Shown here piece by piece: positions 17,954 to 27,068 of a stretch of DNA of 52,273 bases. The translations under genes and the position numbers were made by a program. Position 1 is the stretch's first letter. Each line of letters starts with the position of its first letter. The notes below the pieces were generated by a model. The model saw only the letters and a list, made by a program, of their open reading frames with translations. It searched no databases and was not told the DNA's origin. The stretch is from Gemmiger sp. (GTDB taxonomy: Bacteria; Bacillota; Clostridia; Oscillospirales; Ruminococcaceae), in assembly GCA_028710135.1 (NCBI GenBank), contig JAQUSS010000005.1:1-52273 (forward strand), written 5' to 3'.

Positions 17954-18862
17954 ATGGCAAAAGCTACATTACGGCCCAAGCGGGGGCATGGCATCAGGAA
18001 CGACAGCCTTGCAGTGGATATCGTCATTCAAATTGTGATGGTGCTTCTGTGCATCGTATTCCTCTATCCGTTTTTAAACGTTATTGCGGTTTCTTTCTCC
18101 AGCAACAGCATGATCACCACCGGGCAGGTAACCTTTTACCCGAAAGAATTTACCACCAAGGGCTACGAGCTTTTGTTTGAAGAGCAAAACATTTGGGCCG
18201 CGTACCTAAACACCATCCTGATTGCCGTTGGCGCAACCGCAGTAAACCTGGTGGCAACCTCCATGCTGGCCTACGCCATGATGCTGCCGGAGTTTGTGCT
18301 GCACAAATTCCTTTCGGTGTTTTTGCTCATCACCATGTTCTTCTCGGGCGGCACCGTGCCTACCTATTTGCTGATTAAAAACCTAAACCTCTACAATACC
18401 TGGTGGGCGCTGATATTGCCCACGGCGGTTGCGGCGTACAACGTGTTTGTTTACCGCGCGTTTTACAAGGGCATCTCCCCGGAGATACGGGAGGCCGCAA
18501 GAATTGACGGCGCCTCCGAACCGCGGATACTTGCCAGCATCTATGTGCCGCTTTCCAAACCCCTATATGCAACCTTCGGCTTGTTCTCCTTAGTAAATGT
18601 GTGGAACAGCTACTACGAGGCCCTTCTCTACATCAGCGATGCCGACAAAATGCCAATCCAGATGATTTTGCGTCGAATCGTGTTCTCGTCCGGCGTAAAC
18701 AATATGGCCGGTGCCCTAGATATGATCAACCATGGTTCGCTTAACCCGCTCAACGTGCAATATGCGTGTGTTATTGCCACCATCGGCCCCATTCTTTTGG
18801 TTTACCCCTTCCTGCAAAAATACTTTGCGCAAGGTATGCAGGTTGGCGCGGTAAAAGGATAA
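17954..18862 (+). CDS. carbohydrate ABC transporter permease (YtcP-like)
   Basis: VLLCIVFLYPFLNVIAVSFSSNSMI; EAARIDGASEPRILASIYVPLSKPLYATFGLF; ends GMQVGAVKG. Confidence 0.92.
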   Translation: MAKATLRPKRGHGIRNDSLAVDIVIQIVMVLLCIVFLYPFLNVIAVSFSSNSMITTGQVTFYPKEFTTKGYELLFEEQNIWAAYLNTILIAVGATAVNLVATSMLAYAMMLPEFVLHKFLSVFLLITMFFSGGTVPTYLLIKNLNLYNTWWALILPTAVAAYNVFVYRAFYKGISPEIREAARIDGASEPRILASIYVPLSKPLYATFGLFSLVNVWNSYYEALLYISDADKMPIQMILRRIVFSSGVNNMAGALDMINHGSLNPLNVQYACVIATIGPILLVYPFLQKYFAQGMQVGAVKG

Positions 18863-18951
18863 ACCGCATCTTTTTTACGGAACCCGACAAGCTTGTCACG
18901 CGATACCGGCAACCCTACAAAACAAACCCGGAAAATAAGGAGGAAAAGAAT

Positions 18952-20742
18952 ATGAAAAAGCTCACCCATCGCGCTTGGCTGAAGGCCGCCAGTGCCGTTA
19001 GCGCAGTTGCGATTATGGCAGGCTGCGGCGGCTCGGTAGCCTCGTCCGCAGCAAGCACCACCGCATCGTCCGCTTCGGCAGCCACGGGGGAAACCACTGC
19101 CGCCAAAGATTACTCGGATATCTCCGCCAATTTTGATATTACCAAGTATGCCACCGCCGCCGATAACGGCGTGGAGCTGCCCGCGCTGGAAGGCCCCCTG
19201 AAGCTGAACATCAGCATTATTGACTATAACCAGTCTTCCGAAAATACCAAGGTGCAAAAGCTTTGGGAAGCCTGCATGGAGCATTACCTCGGGTGCGAGC
19301 TGGATATTACCTGGAAGCGTACCCCCCTACAGGATTACCAGGCCAACGAGCTGGTTGTGCTGCAATCCGGCGATGTGCCCGATATTGCTACCCTGAACAA
19401 GGGCAGCGCCGTGAACGAGTACGGCGAGGACGGCACCGTTTTGAACCTGGCCAATTACATGGATCAGCTTTACTATTACAAGCAATTCATGCAGGAAACC
19501 AACGGCGGTGAAAAGTTTGCCATGAACGAGGACGGCTCCATGTATTATTTCATGGACGGCTTCTATAACCCCGATGACATTCAGGGCGCACAGTCCTTCA
19601 CCTCGTTTGCCTACCGGTTTGACCTGCTCAAGGAAGCGGGCTTGACCCCCGCAACGACCCTGGACGAATTTACCGAGCTGTGCAAAAACCTGAAGGCAAA
19701 AATTGATGATGGCAGCCTGGATATCCAGTACCCCATCATCAACAGCACCAAAGATTACTCCCTCTACCGTGGCTTTGTAGGCGTGTTCCACACCTGGGAC
19801 TGTGTCTATTATAACGAGGGTAGCTGGCGCTTTGGCCCCATCGAGGATAACTTCCGCGAGATGCTCAAGTACCTCAAAACCCTGTACGATGCCGGCTATG
19901 TGGACCCTGAGTTTGCCACCGCCGATACCACCGCAGGCCAAACGAAGGCCACCACGGGCGTTGGCGCCATCTGCCCCAACCTGTGGAGCGGCAGCGCAGC
20001 AGCCTGGAACACCGCCGCCACGGATAAAACCGTGCAGTGGGGCCTTTCCTACCTGCCTAAAAACGAAACCTACGGTACCCCCTGGAAATGGGGTTCCAAG
20101 CAGGCCGGCAAATCTCTTAGCTCTTACCTGAAGGGCATTTATATCGGCGGCGCAACCGAGCACCCCGAGTATGCGGTGGCCATGGTGGACTACCAGTACA
20201 GCGACGAGATGATTGAGCTGACAAACTGGGGCGTGGAAGGCGAAGAGTACACGACCGCAAACGACGAAAATACCTTTGTCGATAGCATTACCAGCACCGA
20301 AAACCCGGCCCTGACCGTTGCCGACCTTGGCATTATCTCCTCCGGCGTGTGCGGCAGCGGCATCCCTTGCTCCCCCTACGACTTTAACTCGATGCTCTCG
20401 GTTTCCTCCCTGCCTGAGCCTTGGTGGAATGCGACCGATGGCTACTACGAGGGTAAATACTGGGTAGAGAGCGACCGCCTCGGCGGCGAAGATTCGGTTG
20501 CCCCCTACGACCGCCCCCCGGTGATGTACCTGACCGCAGAGGAATCCACCCAGAAAGCACAGCTGGACTACGGCGGAGCCTGCGAGAGCCGCGTAAAGCA
20601 GTTGGCGGTTGAATTTATCACCGGCCAGAGAGATATCAATGATGACGGCGCATGGGCAGACTACATTAAAGATATCAAGAGCCAAACCGATGAAGATTTT
20701 GATACCATCATTGCGACCCTGAACGAAAATACAGTAAAATAA
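18952..20742 (+). CDS. extracellular solute-binding lipoprotein (LplA-like)
   Basis: Lipobox MAGCGGS, Ser/Ala-rich linker; gene order permease-permease-SBP; ggagg RBS. Confidence 0.9.
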   Translation: MKKLTHRAWLKAASAVSAVAIMAGCGGSVASSAASTTASSASAATGETTAAKDYSDISANFDITKYATAADNGVELPALEGPLKLNISIIDYNQSSENTKVQKLWEACMEHYLGCELDITWKRTPLQDYQANELVVLQSGDVPDIATLNKGSAVNEYGEDGTVLNLANYMDQLYYYKQFMQETNGGEKFAMNEDGSMYYFMDGFYNPDDIQGAQSFTSFAYRFDLLKEAGLTPATTLDEFTELCKNLKAKIDDGSLDIQYPIINSTKDYSLYRGFVGVFHTWDCVYYNEGSWRFGPIEDNFREMLKYLKTLYDAGYVDPEFATADTTAGQTKATTGVGAICPNLWSGSAAAWNTAATDKTVQWGLSYLPKNETYGTPWKWGSKQAGKSLSSYLKGIYIGGATEHPEYAVAMVDYQYSDEMIELTNWGVEGEEYTTANDENTFVDSITSTENPALTVADLGIISSGVCGSGIPCSPYDFNSMLSVSSLPEPWWNATDGYYEGKYWVESDRLGGEDSVAPYDRPPVMYLTAEESTQKAQLDYGGACESRVKQLAVEFITGQRDINDDGAWADYIKDIKSQTDEDFDTIIATLNENTVK

Positions 20743-20763
20743 TGGCCTAAATAGGAAAAATTG

Positions 20764-20811
20764 CCCGGAACTGACATCTGCTAAAACAGTTGATCTGTTC
20801 CGGGTTGTTTT
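20764..20811 (+). terminator. putative terminator/attenuator hairpin between the SBP and GH78 genes
   Basis: cccggaac...gttccggg arms followed by ttgttttt. Confidence 0.55.
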
Positions 20812-20860
20812 TAGGGAAATGGAAAGCGTTTCGGATGCGATGCGCAGGAGATAGAAAACC

Positions 20861-23434
20861 ATGAAAATCGTAAGAATGCAAACCGAAAACCGCACAACAC
20901 CCCTGGGCATTGATAACACCAAGCCGGTTTTTAGCTGGAATGTGGAAACCGATTGCCCCAACTGGAAGCAGCAAACCTACCGCATTGTGGTGCAAAATGG
21001 CGGTGCGGTGGTTTGGGATAGCGGCGTGGCCGCATCCGATGCCATGGTGCAGGTACCCTATGCGGGGCACCCCCTTTGCGCGGCAACCCGCTACACCTGG
21101 ACGGTGGAGGTGGGCGATGGCAAAGGCACGGCCAAGCAAAGCAGCTGGTTTGAAACCGGGCTGCTGGATGCGGCAGCCTGGCAGGGGTGCTTTATTGGGG
21201 AAACCGAGGAAAATACCTTCCACCTATACCGGAAAGAATTTGAGGTGCCCGGCCCGGTAAAGCAGGCGCGGCTATACGTTTGTGGGCTGGGCCAATATGT
21301 GGGCAGCCTGAACGGGCAGCCACTTGCAGACACCGTGCTGGACCCACCCTGGAGCGATTACCGCAAAACCTGTTTTTACCAAACCTACGATGTTACGGCG
21401 CAGCTGCGCGCCGGCACCAATGCCATGGGGTTTAAGCTGGGCAACGGGATGTTTAACCTGCCGGGTGGGCGGTATGTCTATTTTGAACGCTCCTACGGTA
21501 AGATGAAGCTGCTGGTGCAGCTCAATATCCTCTACACAGATGGCAGCACGGCCAGCGTGGTGACCGATGAAAGTTGGCAGCAGGGCCGAAGCCCTATACA
21601 GTTTTGCTGTATGTATGGTGGGGAGGATTACGATGGCCGGTTGGAACAACCCGGCTATACCCTGCCCGGCGCAAGCACAGCCGGTTGGGAAGCTGCGCAC
21701 CAGGTAAAGCCGCCACAGGGTACGCTGGCGGCCAGCCCCCTACAGCCGCTGCGCATTATGCAGCGGTATACCCCCGTTGCGGTGACGCAAAAGCCCGAAG
21801 GCTGGCTGTACGATTTTGGCACCAATTTTTCCGGCTGGGCACGCATTACCCTGGCGCGCAACGGTGCGCCGGAGGGCACGGCGGTTACCATGGTGCCGGG
21901 AGAGCTGTTGGGCGCAAACGGCCTGCCCGACCAACGGGTTACCGGGCAGGGCTACCACTGGCAATACCTTTTAAACGGCCAAGCCCAACAAACCTTTGCA
22001 CCGGATTTTACCTACACCGGGTTCCGGTACCTGCTGGTAAGCGGGGCGGCACCCTTGGGCAGCGCCGGGGCGGGGCAACCCATCTTGCAGGCGCTGACGG
22101 GCGAATTTATCTACCCGGATATCGAAACCGAGGGGAGCTTTCGGTGCTCCGAGCCGCTGTTTGAAAAAATCCATCAAATTGTCTGCCAGGCCATTTTATC
22201 CAACACCAAAAGCTATTTGACGGATTGCCCCCACCGCGAGCGTTTGGCCTGGATGGAGCAAACCCACCTGATTGCCCCCGGCATCATGTACAATTATGGG
22301 GTGCAAAGCCTTTACGAAAAAATGGAGGGCGATATTTTAGATGCACAGCATGCGGATGGCTTAATCCCCTGCATCTGCCCCGAATATGTGGCGTTTGGCT
22401 ACCACCGTGGCTTTGTGGATACCCCGGAATGGGGCAGCGCGGGCATTATCAACCCCTGGTACGCCTACCAGCGCTGGGGCAATGTTGCCCTGCTTAAAAA
22501 AAGCTACGAGGGGATGAAAAAATACGCAGCCTACCTTGCGGGTAAAACCCACCACGGTGTGCTGCACCACGGGCTGGGCGATTGGCTGGATATTGGCCCC
22601 AACCGCCCCTGGGCGCAAAATACGCCGGTGCCGGTAACCGCCACCGCCATCTATTATTACGACCTTTGCATCCTGCAAAAGGCCGCCGCTATTTTGGGCA
22701 AACCCGAGGAGGCAGCCGCCTTTGCGGCCCAGGCGGCGCAGGTATACGAGGAATTTAACGCCCAATTTTTTGACGACCAAACCGACCGCTACGCCACCGG
22801 CAGCCAGGCGGCCCAGGCTATCAGCCTTGTAACGGGGCTGGTGCCCCCCGCCCACCATGCGGGCGTTGTAAAAAAACTGCGGCAGGATATTACCAACCGT
22901 GGCTACGCCGTTACCGCAGGGGATGTGGGGCACCCGTTTTTGATTACCGCGGCCATCCAAGAGGGCCTTTCGGATTTAATTTACCAGATGACCCTAAAAA
23001 CCGATGTGCCGGGGTACGGCTACCAGGTTGCAAACGGCGCAACCACCCTGACGGAGGAATGGGATGGCCCCGACCCCAAGCAGCCCCATGGCTCCCAAAA
23101 CCACCTGATGCTGGGCGGCATTGAGGAATGGTTTTACGGGGGGCTTGGCGGCATCCGGCTGCTGCACAGCGCGCAGCCCTTTGGCACGGTGGAAATTGCC
23201 CCCTTTGTGCCCGCCGATATGGCCCACTGTGCGGCGGCGCTGCGCCACCCCTACGGCATGGTGCGCACCGCTTGGCAGCAGGAGGACGGCATGGTACACT
23301 ACACCATTGAAATCCCCCCGAACCTGACGGCGGTTTTGCGGCTGGAGGGCCAGCCAAGCTGCCGCGTAGGCTCCGGTGTATGGCAGTATACCCTGCCACG
23401 GCGAAAAGAGGTTGAAGATGGAACTGTTGAATGA
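20861..23434 (+). CDS. GH78 alpha-L-rhamnosidase
   Basis: RTTPLGIDNTKPVFSWNVE; LNGQPLADTVLDPPWSDYRKTCFYQTYDVT; YLTDCPHRERLAWMEQ; HLMLGGIEEWFYGGLGGI. Confidence 0.92.
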   Translation: MKIVRMQTENRTTPLGIDNTKPVFSWNVETDCPNWKQQTYRIVVQNGGAVVWDSGVAASDAMVQVPYAGHPLCAATRYTWTVEVGDGKGTAKQSSWFETGLLDAAAWQGCFIGETEENTFHLYRKEFEVPGPVKQARLYVCGLGQYVGSLNGQPLADTVLDPPWSDYRKTCFYQTYDVTAQLRAGTNAMGFKLGNGMFNLPGGRYVYFERSYGKMKLLVQLNILYTDGSTASVVTDESWQQGRSPIQFCCMYGGEDYDGRLEQPGYTLPGASTAGWEAAHQVKPPQGTLAASPLQPLRIMQRYTPVAVTQKPEGWLYDFGTNFSGWARITLARNGAPEGTAVTMVPGELLGANGLPDQRVTGQGYHWQYLLNGQAQQTFAPDFTYTGFRYLLVSGAAPLGSAGAGQPILQALTGEFIYPDIETEGSFRCSEPLFEKIHQIVCQAILSNTKSYLTDCPHRERLAWMEQTHLIAPGIMYNYGVQSLYEKMEGDILDAQHADGLIPCICPEYVAFGYHRGFVDTPEWGSAGIINPWYAYQRWGNVALLKKSYEGMKKYAAYLAGKTHHGVLHHGLGDWLDIGPNRPWAQNTPVPVTATAIYYYDLCILQKAAAILGKPEEAAAFAAQAAQVYEEFNAQFFDDQTDRYATGSQAAQAISLVTGLVPPAHHAGVVKKLRQDITNRGYAVTAGDVGHPFLITAAIQEGLSDLIYQMTLKTDVPGYGYQVANGATTLTEEWDGPDPKQPHGSQNHLMLGGIEEWFYGGLGGIRLLHSAQPFGTVEIAPFVPADMAHCAAALRHPYGMVRTAWQQEDGMVHYTIEIPPNLTAVLRLEGQPSCRVGSGVWQYTLPRRKEVEDGTVE

Positions 23435-24449
23435 AACGCGCTTGCAACGCTACCAAACGCCCTACCGCTGGCCGACCCATATCCTAACGGGTGGCGCAGG
23501 CGAGGGTGGTTTTGACCGGCAAGGGGTGGATATCCCGTTTGTGTTCCGCCATAGGGGGCAGTTTTATATGCTGTATACCGGCTATGATGGGCAGGGGTAT
23601 CAGTCCGCACTGGCTACCAGCCAGGATTTGCTCCACTGGAAGTTCCACGGCTTTGTTTTGCAGCGCCAACCCGGTGAAGCCCGGTGGGATGCGGCAAGCT
23701 GCGCCGCAACCTGGATACTAAAAAAGAGCGATAATTTGTGGGACACCCCGGAGCCTGGCCAATACGACGGCAAATATTGGATGGTGTACCACGCCTACCC
23801 CCGCACCGGCTATGAAAATGGCGCGGCAGAAATTGGCCTTGCCTGGACAACGGACGAAAATTTGTTGGATTGGCACCGGCTGGATGCCCCCATTCTTTCC
23901 TGGCGGGATGGCGCATCGTGGGAAGCCGGTGGGCTATATAAGGCTTGCCTGATACGCCACCAGGGCAAATTTTTGCTATACTATAATGCGAAGGACCGGG
24001 AGCCGCGCTGGACCGAGCAAACCGGCCTGGCAACCTCGGCCGATTTGCTGCATTTTACCCGCTGCCCCCAAAACCCGCTGCTCAAGGTGAACCGCGAAAG
24101 CTGGGACGAGCGCTTTGTATCCGACCCGTATGTTGTGCAGGATGGCGATATCTGGTTGAATTTTTATTTCGGCTACGGCAATGGCCACGCGCAGGAGGGG
24201 CTGGCAGCCTCCCGCGACCTATTAGCTTGGGAAAAATGGCCCCAACCGCTGCTAGCCCATGGCCCGGCCGGCGCCCCCGACCAAAACCATGCCCACAAGG
24301 CATCGATGCTTTACGATCAGGGCACCCTGTACCATTTCTACTGTGGCACCCGCCCCTGGCAAGAGGGCGACCCCACGCAGGTATTTGGCGAGCTGCGCGG
24401 TATTTGTGTGGCAACCAGCCAGCCGTTTTCCCGCTTGAACTGGGAATAA
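23418..24449 (+). CDS. five-bladed beta-propeller glycosidase (GH43-like)
   Basis: VDIPFVFRHRGQFYMLYTGYDGQGYQSALATSQDLLHW and repeated propeller-blade motifs. Overlaps the GH78 3' end. Confidence 0.7.
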   Translation: MELLNETRLQRYQTPYRWPTHILTGGAGEGGFDRQGVDIPFVFRHRGQFYMLYTGYDGQGYQSALATSQDLLHWKFHGFVLQRQPGEARWDAASCAATWILKKSDNLWDTPEPGQYDGKYWMVYHAYPRTGYENGAAEIGLAWTTDENLLDWHRLDAPILSWRDGASWEAGGLYKACLIRHQGKFLLYYNAKDREPRWTEQTGLATSADLLHFTRCPQNPLLKVNRESWDERFVSDPYVVQDGDIWLNFYFGYGNGHAQEGLAASRDLLAWEKWPQPLLAHGPAGAPDQNHAHKASMLYDQGTLYHFYCGTRPWQEGDPTQVFGELRGICVATSQPFSRLNWE

Positions 24450-24462
24450 AAAGGAGGAACCC

Positions 24463-27063
24463 ATGAAAAGGCTGAACGATTTATGCGAAGGGCGGCAGGA
24501 AAGCGCAATTTTGCCTTTTCTTTGGCTGCGGGGGGAGCCCAACCCCGTAATTGGGCAGGAGCTGGACGAGATAGAAGCCTGCGGCATACGGGAAGTCTGC
24601 CTGGAATCCCGCCCGCACCCGGAATTTTGCGGCCCCGCCTGGTGGAACAACCTGGATTATATCCTGGCGGAAGCCAAGCGGCGGGCTATGCGGGTTTGGG
24701 TGCTGGACGATGATAAATTCCCCACTGGGCACTGCAACGGGGCCCTGCGTGAAAAATACCCCCAGTATGCCAAATGGTACCTGGCAGAGCGCCACATGGA
24801 TATCCTTGGCCCCTGCACCCAAGGCGCGGTGCTGGTACAAAATTTTTTGCAGCCGGATGGCCGCCTGCTGGGTATTTTGGCCTGCCCCAAGCCGGATGGC
24901 GAAACAACCGATGTCTGCCTGGAAAATGCAATCGATTTGACCGCGCAGTACCGCGATGGTTTTGTCTACTTTGACCTCCCGGCGGGGGCCTACCGCTTGT
25001 TTGTTCTGTTTACCACCCAAAAGGGTGGTGGCCGAGAGGACTATATGAACCTGATTGATAGCCGCTCGGTTCGGGTTTTGCTGGACGAGGTATACGAAAA
25101 GCATTACCAGCACTACGCTGCCTATTTTGGCACCACCTTTGCGGGCTTTTTTTCCGACGAACCGGAGCTGGGCAATGTAAAGGGCTACCCCTTTGACCTT
25201 ACGCTGGGTACCCCCAACATCCGCCTGCCCTGGAGCGAGGAGCTGGAAACCGCCCTGCGCACCGCCTGGCAAGAAAATTTCCTTCGCTTTTTGCCGGCGC
25301 TGTGGTATGGTGTGGGCAAGGCCACGGTGCCGGTGCGCAGCCAATATATGGAGGAACTAACCACCCTGGTAGCGCGCTGCTTTACCGGCCAGGTGTTACG
25401 CTGGTGCCAGGCCCACGGGGTGGAGTACATTGGCCATATTATTGAGGATGACAATGCCCATGCCCGGCTGGGGTGCAGCATTGGCCATTATTTCCGCGAA
25501 ATGTCGGGCCAAAGCATGGCGGGCATTGATTTGGTACACCATCAAATCGTGCCCGGCTTTACCGAAAAAATCCACCAGTGGATTGCGGGGGATAGCGACG
25601 GCGAGTTTTTCCACTATGGGTTGGCAAAGCTGGCAAGCTCCGCCGCGCACATCGACCCCGGCAAGCAGGGCCGCGCCCTCTGCGAACTGTTTGGGAACTA
25701 TGGCTGGGCAGAGGGCGTAAGCCTGATGAAATGGTTGACCGACCATATGCTGGTGCGGGGCATCAACCGCTTTACCCCCCATGCCTTTTCCATGCGTTAC
25801 CCCGATGTAGATTGCCCGCCGCATTTTTACGCGCAGGGCAACAACCCCCAGTTTGGCTGCTTTGCGGCGCTGATGCGCTATATGGCGCGGGGGGCGCACC
25901 TGTTGAGCGGCGGCGTACACTGTGCCGATGCAGCGGTGCTTTACCATGCGGAGGCAGAATGGGCCGGGGCGCGGATGGCCTTCCAAAAGCCGATGCGGGT
26001 GCTGATGGAGCACCAACTGGATTGCGATGTGATACCGGCAGATGCCCTGCAAAGCGCTGCGCTGCGGGATGGCAAGCTATGCCTGAATGGGGAAAGCTAC
26101 GCGGCCCTGGTGCTGCCCTGGTGCGAATATATCCCGCCTACGGTGGTGGATTTTGTGCTGGATAGCAGCAAAAAAGGGCTGCCCACCTTGATGGTGGATG
26201 CCTTGCCCCATGCCGATACCCAGGGTAACCCCCTGCCACCGGCGTTTGCGGCGGCGGTAACGCTGCTGCCCTTAAAAGAACTGGCAACCTACTGGCGGCA
26301 AAAACTGCCGTATTGCCTGGAGGTTGCCGGGTACCACCCGCAGCTCCGCACCTTTTTGACCCGCCAGCCCGATGGCCTTGCCGCTATGTTTTTTAACGAG
26401 AGCACCACCGAGCGGGTGGTGGCCGAATGCCGGCTGATGCTGCCGGGCTACCGGGCGCTTACAAAGGCAGAACTCTGGCAGCAACAGCTGTGGCGGATGC
26501 CTTTTGATGGCACCACCTTCCCGCTAGAGCTGGAACCGGGGGAGGCTACCTACTATATCTTCCAGCCCGGGGGCGGGCAAAACGCAGCGCTGCCCATGCT
26601 GGAGCAAGCGCCCTATACGGTTTGTGCCGTGGATGATGGTTGGCACCTCAGCAAAAAAGCGGCGGGCAGCACCCCGTGGGTGCCCTGTGCCGACCTTTTG
26701 CCGGGGCAATACCCCAACATGAACGGCCCGGCGGCCGAGCCTTCTTTTTCGGGCACCTTCCGCTACCGGCAAAAGGTGGCAATACCCCCCTTGCCCGCCA
26801 AAACCCACCTGTTTTTAAAGCTGGAAGCGGTGGGGGATACGGCCAGCATCTGCGTGAACGGAACGCCGATGGGCGAGCTGGCAGCCTTCCCCGGCAAGAT
26901 AGAGATCACCCCGGCGGTAAAGCCGGGGGAGAACGAAATTGTGCTGGAAATTGCCAATACCCTGGTGTGGAAGCTGAAGGACGGTGCTTCCACCCACTTG
27001 CAGCTTGCCGCAACCGGCCTTTTGGCAGCACCAAAACTGTTGTACCATCGTGAAAAGGAGTGA
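24463..27063 (+). CDS. GH106-like large glycoside hydrolase (putative rhamnosidase)
   Basis: PFLWLRGEPNPVIGQELDEIEACGIREVCLESRP...VWVLDDDKFPTGHCNGAL...FFSDEPELGN; C-terminal jelly-roll-like TASICVNGTPMGELAAFPGKIEITPAVKPGENEIVLEIANTL. Confidence 0.65.
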   Translation: MKRLNDLCEGRQESAILPFLWLRGEPNPVIGQELDEIEACGIREVCLESRPHPEFCGPAWWNNLDYILAEAKRRAMRVWVLDDDKFPTGHCNGALREKYPQYAKWYLAERHMDILGPCTQGAVLVQNFLQPDGRLLGILACPKPDGETTDVCLENAIDLTAQYRDGFVYFDLPAGAYRLFVLFTTQKGGGREDYMNLIDSRSVRVLLDEVYEKHYQHYAAYFGTTFAGFFSDEPELGNVKGYPFDLTLGTPNIRLPWSEELETALRTAWQENFLRFLPALWYGVGKATVPVRSQYMEELTTLVARCFTGQVLRWCQAHGVEYIGHIIEDDNAHARLGCSIGHYFREMSGQSMAGIDLVHHQIVPGFTEKIHQWIAGDSDGEFFHYGLAKLASSAAHIDPGKQGRALCELFGNYGWAEGVSLMKWLTDHMLVRGINRFTPHAFSMRYPDVDCPPHFYAQGNNPQFGCFAALMRYMARGAHLLSGGVHCADAAVLYHAEAEWAGARMAFQKPMRVLMEHQLDCDVIPADALQSAALRDGKLCLNGESYAALVLPWCEYIPPTVVDFVLDSSKKGLPTLMVDALPHADTQGNPLPPAFAAAVTLLPLKELATYWRQKLPYCLEVAGYHPQLRTFLTRQPDGLAAMFFNESTTERVVAECRLMLPGYRALTKAELWQQQLWRMPFDGTTFPLELEPGEATYYIFQPGGGQNAALPMLEQAPYTVCAVDDGWHLSKKAAGSTPWVPCADLLPGQYPNMNGPAAEPSFSGTFRYRQKVAIPPLPAKTHLFLKLEAVGDTASICVNGTPMGELAAFPGKIEITPAVKPGENEIVLEIANTLVWKLKDGASTHLQLAATGLLAAPKLLYHREKE

Positions 27064-27068
27064 CAACT

